46,797 bases of DNA from an uncultured Prevotellaceae bacterium (GTDB lineage Bacteria; Bacteroidota; Bacteroidia; Bacteroidales; Bacteroidaceae): contig UQST01000022.1 of assembly GCA_900543815.1 (NCBI GenBank), positions 1 through 46,797 of the forward strand, read 5' to 3'. Each line of letters starts with the position of its first letter. Within the stretch, counting starts at the first letter, position 1. A program made the position numbers and the translations under genes. The notes below the pieces were generated by a model. It saw only the letters and a program-made list of their open reading frames with translations, was not told where the DNA came from and did not search any database. Positions 1-7,601 of the stretch are shown piece by piece.

Positions 1-115
1 ATAAACTATGATTCGTTTAAATCTATTTATGATTTGGTTTTTGCACTTTCTTTCCTTATTATCAGTTATTTGCAGGTGTTATTGTCAAAATTCATCAAGT
101 CGAATCATTATTGTT

Positions 116-784
116 TTAGTATATACAGTTTCCATGTTTTTTTTTGTCAGCATTGGCTCGTTCCACTATGAGTTCTGCGGCCGTGTGGCCATGTACAGCA
201 TAATGCATCTTGTTCTGTACCTTCTTGAAGAACTCCCTTGTAGTGGGGGCATCACGATTATAGTCAATGGCTGTAGCATAGATGTCAGTCAGTTTCTGAT
301 AGAAGTTACGCTCGGAGAGTCTGATTTCACGTATCTCCTCCAGGAGTTGTTCGAAGTAGTCAACGCCGATGAACGCTCCATTCTCCATCCTCTTCTTGTC
401 TATCACATAGCCTCGGATAGCATACTGACGAAGCACAAAGGTGCACCATTGGCGGAATTGTGTGGCTCGCCGTGAATTGGTTCTATAGCCGACGCTGATG
501 ATGGCATCAAGGTTGTAGAAGTGTGTGTTGTACGATTTGCCATCTGTAGCAGTTTGTCGGAAATCCCGACACACTGCTTCTCTGGTCAATTCTCCTTCCT
601 TGAAAATGTTGGACAGGTGCTCTGCAATGGTCGATCTTCCCTTGTCAAAAAGGGTTGCAATGGCATCCTGTGTACACCAGATGGTTTCATCGGCATACAT
701 CACCTGCACTCCGTCTTCTTTACCTTCTGCCATAAAGATAAGAAACTCTGCGGTACTGTTCCTGATGTCAAATCTCTTTGCCAT
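116..784 (-). CDS. RhuM family protein, C-terminally truncated
   Basis: The 222-residue product resembles the N-terminal two thirds of RhuM-family (virulence RhuM/SPI-3 type) proteins, whose molecular function is not established. Family-like stretches are the TQDAIATLF segment followed by STIAEHLSNIFKEGEL, the HFYNLDAIISVGYRTNS core and the RQWCTFVLRQYAIRGYVIDKKR segment. Full-length members run to roughly 330 residues. Here the frame ends just after ERANADKK, at a run of nine A residues in the gene (T-run at 137-145 on the plus strand). Removing one A extends the family match only to ADKKNM, after which nothing resembles the family, so the gene looks truncated as well as possibly frameshifted. 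The ATG at 784 (MAKRFD) directly precedes the conserved region. It is divergent from the C10 protease gene. Probably a decaying accessory gene. Confidence 0.75.
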   Translation of the reverse strand: MAKRFDIRNSTAEFLIFMAEGKEDGVQVMYADETIWCTQDAIATLFDKGRSTIAEHLSNIFKEGELTREAVCRDFRQTATDGKSYNTHFYNLDAIISVGYRTNSRRATQFRQWCTFVLRQYAIRGYVIDKKRMENGAFIGVDYFEQLLEEIREIRLSERNFYQKLTDIYATAIDYNRDAPTTREFFKKVQNKMHYAVHGHTAAELIVERANADKKKHGNCIY

Positions 785-856
785 TCCTCGTTTTGCTGTT
801 ATTGTTTTGTGACAGGCAACTTTATGTTGCTTGTCTGACCATCTTCTTCATAGATG

Positions 857-864
857 CAAAGATA
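857..864 (-). promoter_or_regulatory. Putative -7 element for the RhuM-family gene
   Basis: The minus strand reads TATCTTTG here, matching the Bacteroidetes -7 consensus TAnnTTTG, 73 bp upstream of the gene start. No convincing TTTG -33 element lies at the usual 19-21 nt spacing. Confidence 0.4.
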
Positions 865-1004
865 ATGAAAATATCCGATTGGGCTGCCGGGATGGGTGCT
901 TAATCGCATTCCTGAATCGTGTGTGGCTGTCTCGAGGCTGTGGATACATGCCTGTTCTCATATAAAATAGGTGTGTTCTTCTCTCTTCTCAATAGAAAAA
1001 ACTC

Positions 1005-1012
1005 TATCTTTG
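1005..1012 (+). promoter_or_regulatory. Putative -7 element for the C10 protease gene
   Basis: TATCTTTG matches TAnnTTTG and lies about 70 bp upstream of the chosen start at 1083. The -33 region is weak. Confidence 0.4.
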
Positions 1013-1082
1013 CGGGCTGATATGAAGTTGTGCATGGTTCTGTGGAGAGAACTTTGCAATTGTTGTACTTGTGGAAGTAAAG

Positions 1083-3743
1083 ATGATGCGAAAAAGATTA
1101 TACAAGCATGATTTTGGAGTTTTATGGTTGTTTCTCTTGGCTTTGATTGTCGTTTCTTTGGCGGCTGAGGCTAAAGATGTGGAACCGCTGGAGGCTGTGA
1201 AGATAGCACAGAGATATGTAAGGCTGCCAGAGGAAACTGTTGTCAAGATGCAGGCGCGAAAGAGACTGTACAAGGCAAACGCTCCTTATTATATATTCAA
1301 TGATGCTCAGGGATGTGGGTTTGTGGTTGTCGCAGGCGATGATGATATGGGCGAAGTGCTGGCGTATGGAACTGAGGGCGTGCTGGATACGCTCAATGCC
1401 AACCCTGGCGTAAGGCTGCTCCTGGAGAGTTACAGGCAAACATATGACGTACTGAAGCAGGGAAATGCGCCTGTCAAGGCAGCTGCACATGCCGGACTGT
1501 ATGCTCAAACCGTCCAGCCACTGCTCAAAACGAAGTGGGGACAGTCGTATCCCTTCAACGCCCACACGGGTTAGCCCTACAGCGGTTGCGTTGCTACGGC
1601 CATTGCACAGATGATGTATTATTACCAATGGCCGTTGCGCGGGCAGGGGCAGGCGGAATATGAGGTGACTTACTATCATGCAACGAAGAGTGCTGACTTC
1701 TCCCAGTCGCAATATGACTGGGCGAACATGCTGCCCGATTACCGTTATCCTGTGCAGGCAACGGCAGAGCAGGAGTCTGCTGTAGCCTTGCTGATGAGCG
1801 ATGTGGGCATTGCTTCCTTCATGCAATACACCCCCAGCGCCAGCGGCACACAGGGATTCTTTGCCTATCAAGCCCTTCAGAAGAACTTCGACTACACGTC
1901 TGCCTATGTCACCAGGGCGATGGAAGGGCCAAGCAGATTTGCTGAAATCCTGAGAACAGAACTGCTTAACGGTTGTCCCGTTTATCTTGAGGGCCATCCG
2001 TCAGGCTCTGCTTCGGGTCATGCCTGGGTGGCCGACGGGTTTGATGAGAACGGTCTCTTCCACATGAATTTCGGTTGGGAGGGCCAGGGAGACGCCTATT
2101 ATTCGCTCACCAACCTCAGTCTCTCCCATACGGGCAGTGAATTCCAGGGCAAACCGCTGGCTTTCAATCGTGCCATTACAGCCATCCTGGCTCATCCCAA
2201 CAATGGGAAGTTTCCCGCCATCGACCGCGGTCTCATGGAATGGGCTCCGCAACTGATGTTCAACGAGGGCGGTTCTTTTGTGCTGAAAGATGCCGCAGGA
2301 AAGACCTTCCATCCCGCGCAGACTCTGACCATGGAGATGAATTCTTTTGTCAACAGAGGCAAGCCGTTCCGTGGCGATATCGGTGTGGCGGTTTATGCCG
2401 AAGAGGATAGTCTGGTGCAGGTTGCCTATTCCGACGACCATGCAAGCGGTGGTCTCACGCAGCGCATTTATGGTGCTGACCAAGATGGAGTTATGGGGAG
2501 CGATTGTCTTATCAATCTGCCTCAGCCTATTCGGCTTTCTCTCTCAGGATTGCCAGACGGCTATTATCGCCTCGTCCCCGTGTGTGTAGCCCACCGCGAG
2601 GATGGTTCGTGGGATGATTTTTACCCCATGAAAAAGTCTCCCATCGTGGAGGTGGAACTGGCCGATGGGGCTGGACGTATATCGGAAGTCTGCTCTCAGG
2701 AACCACTTTTCCAACTGATGTCGCAGCCGCGGCTCGTCGGGCAGGCAGAGGCAGGCGGGAAGGTGCAGGCTGTCTTCACGCTGAAAAACCTCAACGGAGT
2801 GCCTCGCGACTGCTACATGAGGGTGAAGTTGCTCGACGAAAACAGCCAGGTGGTGCTGAGCAGCCGTGTGGATGTGCCGACGGAGGTGGAAGGGTTCGCC
2901 CAAGCAGACATTCCCATCCAGCTCTCATTGCCCCGCAGCCTGGCAGCCGGACGCTATGAAGTGCATTTGGAACTGTCTGCCGATGAGGCCGAAACACTCC
3001 TTTATCCAGTGAACAATATTCATGACAAGGATGCCGCCTATATTGAGGTGTCCAAGGCAAAGGAGAAGCCGCTTATGGCCAAAGCGGAAGTCTTCCTGGC
3101 CGATGACTCCAATGATAAGATAGAGGGCGGAAGCATAGATATGTCCGGCATGTCGCTCTTCAAGATAGGACTGCTGCTGCGCACAAACGAAGACCTCACT
3201 TATGAGGGACAGGTGGCTCTCCTCACAGAGGATTTGCAGACTGGCGAGCGCATGCAAGTGCGTGGTATTGATGATTATGTCACGATTCATTCGTCCTTTG
3301 ATGTACCTCTCTTCAGTTATTGGTTGCGCCAGAGCAACTTGCCATGGGCGGATGGCCACACCTATAGGTTTGTTGTGATGGGACAGACAGACGGCCAGGA
3401 TGTGGAGTTGAGCGTCCCTGATGCCCCTGTTTATTATCTGAAGCGCGAGGGAAACCTTCTTTCCATCTTCACCGGAGCACCAACCGCTGTGGGTGCAGAC
3501 GTAGTGGAAAATCCTGTCCTCGATATCAGCCTTGCAGGCAGAGAACTGAAAGTAAAGGGCAGCAGCCTGCAAGCCCTTCGTATGTATGATACTGATGGAC
3601 GCATGCTTGTGCGGCAACCGGCAGCCTCCCGTACTCATGCGTCCCTTTCTTTGGAAGGTTTGCCCGCTGGCCTTTATCTGCTGAGGATAGAGTCAGAAGG
3701 GCATTCGTGCACCTACAGATTCCTTTATCGGGCCAGGGAGTAG
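1083..3743 (+). pseudogene. C10 family (streptopain-like) cysteine protease with in-frame amber stop
   Basis: A secreted cysteine protease gene split by one TAG at 1572-1574; both halves are in the same frame. Upstream of the stop lie a signal peptide (MMRKRLYK, then a hydrophobic run ending near AAEA) and a pro-domain containing the GFVVVAGDDDMGEVLAYG segment, followed by the WGQSYPFN entry to the catalytic domain. Downstream the frame runs 710 codons from the next ATG (1611) without further stops. It carries the catalytic Cys in SGCVATAIAQMM (codon 1587-1589, residue about 169) and the catalytic His in GHAWVADGF (codon 2019-2021, residue about 313), followed by FGWEGQGDAYY. The last 80 or so residues resemble a type IX secretion type A sorting domain (LRMYDTDGRMLVRQ, LPAGLYLLRI). 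I prefer the ATG at 1083 over an in-frame GTG at 1071. Without readthrough no active enzyme is made; intactness elsewhere implies a recent mutation, a sequencing error or suppression. Confidence 0.85.
1572..1574 (+). other. In-frame TAG within the C10 protease gene
   Basis: The codon order is CAC ACG GGT TAG CCC TAC AGC GGT TGC. The stop is five codons before the catalytic Cys codon and keeps the frame on both sides. The nearest downstream ATG (1611) lies after the catalytic Cys, so internal re-initiation would give an inactive product lacking a signal peptide. Confidence 0.9.
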
Positions 3744-3860
3744 GAACTTGATGTGTGAGTCATACTGCGGTCCTTACAGGAAGATCGTGCGTTGCTCGTT
3801 GGTGCACAGGGAATTTGCATGGATTAAGAAGGGTTTCCTGCCTCGGCTTGCTTATGCGTC

Positions 3861-3880
3861 ATACATTATATATTATAAGG
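3861..3880 (+). repeat. AT-rich intergenic motif
   Basis: ATACATTATATATTATAAGG. Close relatives occur at 27666-27687, 34477-34499 (other strand), 38020-38042 and just upstream of clpC near 17105-17130 (other strand). Confidence 0.4.
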
Positions 3881-3937
3881 TGGAGGAAGCAGCAAACCGC
3901 CCGCGAAGAACAGGCTTGATGGAATGGCATGCTTCCA

Positions 3938-4084
3938 GCAGCGCGCTGCGAAGGCCAACGCAACGCATTGCGATGCCCGATGCAGCGTGCTGCGATGGAT
4001 GATGCACCGCACTGCCTCATCTGTTGCAGCCAAACACGATGACTGTTTCAGTCTAACACAAAGGCAGTTTTGCCCTATCTCATC
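3938..4084 (+). repeat. 22-bp-pitch palindrome array A
   Basis: This array fills part of the 562 bp gap between the protease and patatin genes. Twelve-base units start at 3938 (GCAGCGCGCTGC), 3960 (GCAACGCATTGC), 3982 (GCAGCGTGCTGC), 4004 (GCACCGCACTGC) and 4026 (GCAGCCAAACAC), each exactly 22 bp after the last. The first is a perfect palindrome; the next three are near-palindromes. Beyond 4037 comes a related segment (AAACACGATGACTGTTTC at 4032-4049, TTTTGCCCTATCTC at 4068-4081) also present, inverted, in the array at 38109-38325. Short open frames cross the region on both strands but look like by-products of the repeat. Confidence 0.85.
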
Positions 4085-4272
4085 GGACGTCTCGGTCAGT
4101 TGGTTCAGGCGAGATGGAGTTCTCTGCGTGGCGGTCCAATTGGCAGTATCATCCTTATGAGAGCCGTCTGTGTGCCAGGCCAGAGTGGAGAAAGGCATCA
4201 GCAGATGTGAAGAATACGTAAAACGGAACAGTTTTCAGTACCTTTTTTCGGCTTTGTTTTCACAAAAGCACG

Positions 4273-4280
4273 TAAATTTG
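4273..4280 (+). promoter_or_regulatory. Putative -7 element for the patatin gene
   Basis: TAAATTTG matches TAnnTTTG, 26 bp upstream of the ATG at 4306. A TTTG at 4253-4256 is only 16 nt away, shorter than usual. Confidence 0.45.
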
Positions 4281-4305
4281 TAAACTGTCGCTACACATTT
4301 AATAT

Positions 4306-6516
4306 ATGTACATAAGAAGGTTCATCTGTTTGTTGTTCATTCTGTGCTGCTTGTCGCTGCACACTTTCCCGCAGAACCAGCCGGCCCGCAAGAAGGTGGG
4401 ACTGGTGCTGGGAGGCGGTGGTGCCAAGGGTGCAGCCGAAGTGGGAGTGCTCAAGGTGCTCGAGGAGGCTGGCATCCCAGTGGATTACATAGCCGGTACC
4501 AGCATAGGGGCAATAGTGGGCGGGCTGTATGCCATCGGGTATAATGCCGCCGACCTGGACAGTCTCATCCGCAACCAGAACTGGATGTTCCTGCTGGGCG
4601 ACCAGGTGAAGCGCGAGTCGGAGACCTTTATCTCGAAGGAGGAAAGGGAGAAATATCTCCTGCGAGTACCCTTGTCCAAGGAGCGTAAGGTGTCGCTGCC
4701 GTCGGGGTATGTGACCGGGCAGAACATAGTAAACCTCTTCTCCAAACTGACTGTGGGCTATCATCGTGTGGAGGACTTCTCCACTCTGCCCATCCCGTTT
4801 CGCTGTGTGGCCATCGACTTGGTGGAGGGGCAGGAGGTGGTGCTCTCTTCGGGTTCCTTGCCAATGGCCATGCGTGCCAGCATGTCCATACCGGGAGTGT
4901 TTGCGCCAGTGGATTGGAACGGCATGATGCTGGTGGATGGCGGCGCACTCAACAACCTGCCTGTGGATGTGGTGAGGGATATGGGAGCCGACGTGGTCAT
5001 CTGTGTGGATCTGAGCACAGGCTGGAGAAAGCGCGAGGAGCTGAAATCGGCTACAGGTGTACTGGACCAACTGATAAACATCATGGGGCAGACCAAGTAC
5101 CGGCAGAACAAAGCGGAGGCCGATGTATATATCAATCCTCGGCTGAAGGGCTTCACTTCGGCAAGTTTCCAGCCCGAAGCGATAGACACGATGATAGAGC
5201 GGGGAGAGGAGGCTGCACGCAAGCAATGGGATGAGCTGGTGGCTTTCAGAAATAGTCTCTATGCCAATCCCACTGACTCCATAATGCATGAAGAGAAGCC
5301 GCAGAGACCCCAGCAAGTGGATGCCTATCAGATTGGTAGTATCGAGATAGAGGGCGTAGATGGGCAGGTGAAGGACTGGATAAGGAAGAAAATAAGCCTG
5401 CAGCCGCATTCGTCAGTAAGCCAGAAGGAGATAGACGGTACACTGGCCATGCTGCAGGGGTTGAATATCTTCTCCAGGGTGGAGTACAGGCTGACCAACG
5501 AGACCCCCTTCGATCTGGTTTTCCTGCTGGAGCCCAAGGAGTTCCGGCGCATCAACATAGGCGCACGATTTGATTCCGAAGATGTGGCCAGCATCATGGC
5601 CAACTTCTCCAACAACCAGCAGTTTGCCACCCGTCACCACTATGCAGTCACGGGACGCATATCGCGTAACCCTTATCTGGAGACTGAGTATGCCTACGGA
5701 CACCTCTTCGGGGCCAAGTTGGGCTTCTCTTACCGCCTGGCGTATAACGACTTCAACCTTTATGCAAACAAGAAGAAACTGGACGGACAGCAGTATCTGT
5801 CGCATGCGTTGGCAGGCTACTACACCCGTGACATTGGCAGTTTCAGATTGAAGGCAGGCGCCCGCTTTGAGTATTATCATTACCATAGCGACCTCTTCAA
5901 GCAGGATGGAAGCCGGATATCACCCTCGAGCGACCGTTTCCTCAATTACTTTCTCTCCTTCACGATGGACACCTATGACCGCAGATATTTCCCTACCCGC
6001 GGAGCACAAGTGCGCTTGCACGGCATTCTGCATACCGACAACGGGATCAGATATGACGATGATGTGCCCTTTGGAGAGGTTTCCCTGCATGCCGAAACGG
6101 CTGTTCGTCTGGCTCCCAAACTCTATATGCTCCCCTCGCTGAAGGGGCGTATGCTCTTTGGCAGCAATATCCCCTGCATCTATCAGAACTGTGCCGGTGG
6201 ACCTTTTGACGGCAATTATCTGCCTTGGCAGATGGCTTGGGAAACGGCGCAACACGTTCATCAGCTGGAGAATAACGCTGTGGCTGCACGATTGGCCATG
6301 CGTTATCGGGTGAAGGGAAAGTTCTACCTGACCGCTCTGGGCGAATATGGCAAGGAGGCGCATGAGATTGCCCACATCCTGCGGGGCAATGACCTGTGGG
6401 GATGTGCGCTGCGTGCTTCCTATGACTTCGTTCTTGGTCCCATCAGCCTGCAGGCCAACTACTCCAACTTAAGGAAGAACGTGGGCTTTTATCTCAATGC
6501 GGGATTCTATTTTTAG
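4306..6516 (+). CDS. Patatin-like phospholipase with C-terminal outer-membrane barrel
   Basis: A 736-residue protein expected to be an outer-membrane-anchored lipid acyl hydrolase. A signal peptide (residues 1 to about 23, ending FPQ) precedes a patatin domain: glycine-rich oxyanion loop LVLGGGGAKG (about 34-42), nucleophile elbow GTSIG with Ser66, and catalytic Asp211 in VDGGALNNLP. Residues about 335-410 (IGSIEIEGVDG onwards, with LQGLNIFSRVEYRL) look like a POTRA-type domain. From about 420 to the aromatic C-terminus ending in FYF lies a BamA/TamA-like beta-barrel with alternating strands. This order matches the RssA/PlpD-like patatin-barrel proteins called type Vd autotransporters in Proteobacteria; here it is inferred by domain order. 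The gene stands alone and converges with glycerate kinase, 23 bp apart. Confidence 0.9.
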   Translation: MYIRRFICLLFILCCLSLHTFPQNQPARKKVGLVLGGGGAKGAAEVGVLKVLEEAGIPVDYIAGTSIGAIVGGLYAIGYNAADLDSLIRNQNWMFLLGDQVKRESETFISKEEREKYLLRVPLSKERKVSLPSGYVTGQNIVNLFSKLTVGYHRVEDFSTLPIPFRCVAIDLVEGQEVVLSSGSLPMAMRASMSIPGVFAPVDWNGMMLVDGGALNNLPVDVVRDMGADVVICVDLSTGWRKREELKSATGVLDQLINIMGQTKYRQNKAEADVYINPRLKGFTSASFQPEAIDTMIERGEEAARKQWDELVAFRNSLYANPTDSIMHEEKPQRPQQVDAYQIGSIEIEGVDGQVKDWIRKKISLQPHSSVSQKEIDGTLAMLQGLNIFSRVEYRLTNETPFDLVFLLEPKEFRRINIGARFDSEDVASIMANFSNNQQFATRHHYAVTGRISRNPYLETEYAYGHLFGAKLGFSYRLAYNDFNLYANKKKLDGQQYLSHALAGYYTRDIGSFRLKAGARFEYYHYHSDLFKQDGSRISPSSDRFLNYFLSFTMDTYDRRYFPTRGAQVRLHGILHTDNGIRYDDDVPFGEVSLHAETAVRLAPKLYMLPSLKGRMLFGSNIPCIYQNCAGGPFDGNYLPWQMAWETAQHVHQLENNAVAARLAMRYRVKGKFYLTALGEYGKEAHEIAHILRGNDLWGCALRASYDFVLGPISLQANYSNLRKNVGFYLNAGFYF

Positions 6517-6539
6517 GCAGATGATACGGCAGGGGCAGT

Positions 6540-7601
6540 TCAGAAGTTGTCCTCTGCCCATTGCTTGAGGCGGGCTTTGGCCACTTCTGGCCGGGTGGCT
6601 TCAGCCAGTGGCAGATGGGCTGGATTGATGCATTCCACGCGCTGGAAGCCTGCTTGCAGGAGTTGCTCTTGGTCGTTTACCCGACCTGCAATAAGCCAAA
6701 CCGGCACTTGGCTGCTCATTTGAGACTGACGCAGAATATGCATGGGTAGTTTGCCCATAAGTGTCTGTCGGTCAGCCGACCCTTCTCCTGTGATAATCAA
6801 ATTGGCTCCTTCGATGAGTGTGGCAAACTGGATGCTCTGCAGCAGAATGTCGGCACCCGATTGCGCTGTGGCTCCCAGGTATTGCAAAAAGGCATAACCC
6901 AGTCCGCCAGCGGCTCCTGCGCCAGGCGAAAGGCTTTCGTCATGGCCAAGGAGCTGGGCAGATTGCGTAGCAAAGTCCATTGCCTGCCTGTCGAGTTCCT
7001 CCTGCATGGCTGGCGAAGCACCCTTCTGGCCGCCATAGATGCGGGCGGCACCCATAGGACCATACAGTGGATTCTGCACATCGCTGGCCAGGATGAAACG
7101 GCAGGAGCGTATCATAGGATGAGCGGGAAGAGCTTCGAGTTGGCCGCAAGTCAGCTTCTGGGCCAGAGCCATCAACATGCCGCGTCCGCAGTCGCTTGTT
7201 CCACTGCCGCCCAAACCGATTATAAAGTCTCTGCAACCCTCGTTCATGGCAGCCAGAAGCAGTTCGCCCACACCATAGGTGGTGGCCTTCAGCGGGTTGC
7301 GCTCGTCCCTTGACATCAGGTGCAGACCGCAAGCCTGTGCTGATTCGATGATGGCCGTTCCGTTGGGACAAACGGCATATCGGGCTTTCACAATACGCAT
7401 CATAGGGTCGTGAACAACCGCTTCCCGCAGTTCGCCCTTCATTGCCTGGCTGAAAGCATCCTGCATCCCGTCTCCTCCGTCCGACATGGGCAGGCACAGC
7501 ACCTGCTTGCCCTTGGCACGTAAGACAACAGCAAGGGCTGCCTCAACCTCTTGCGAAGTGAGACAGCCCTTGAATGAATCGGTGGCGAGCACTATTGTCA
7601 T
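6540..7601 (-). CDS. Glycerate kinase
   Basis: A 353-residue glycerate kinase of the GarK/GlxK (type I) family, which phosphorylates D-glycerate to phosphoglycerate with ATP in the cytoplasm. The product begins MTIVLATDSFKGCLTS, the family's N-terminal signature, and continues with SDGGDGMQDAF, GLGGSGTSDCGRGML, LSPGAGAAGGLGYAF and the ITGEGSADRQTLMGK segment near the C-terminus. The frame is open upstream for 142 more codons, but that part overlaps the preceding gene and has no family similarity. The ATG at 7601 forms an ATGA overlap with the stop of the FAD/Fe-S oxidase (7598-7600), which argues for translational coupling. The pairing suggests a shared role in 2-hydroxyacid (glycolate/glycerate/lactate) metabolism; that is inference. 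Confidence 0.93.
   Translation of the reverse strand: MTIVLATDSFKGCLTSQEVEAALAVVLRAKGKQVLCLPMSDGGDGMQDAFSQAMKGELREAVVHDPMMRIVKARYAVCPNGTAIIESAQACGLHLMSRDERNPLKATTYGVGELLLAAMNEGCRDFIIGLGGSGTSDCGRGMLMALAQKLTCGQLEALPAHPMIRSCRFILASDVQNPLYGPMGAARIYGGQKGASPAMQEELDRQAMDFATQSAQLLGHDESLSPGAGAAGGLGYAFLQYLGATAQSGADILLQSIQFATLIEGANLIITGEGSADRQTLMGKLPMHILRQSQMSSQVPVWLIAGRVNDQEQLLQAGFQRVECINPAHLPLAEATRPEVAKARLKQWAEDNF

Noticed and set aside
1071..1082. GTG at 1071 as the start of the C10 protease
   Set aside because: The ATG at 1083 starts a normal signal peptide directly; the four extra residues add nothing.
3924..4160. Short open frames across array A (and 38207-38458 across C) with similar translations such as AAKHDDCF/AAKHDGCF
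   Set aside because: The translations are similar because the DNA is the same repeat; they lack start-region support, promoters and known homologues. DNA-level periodicity explains them better.
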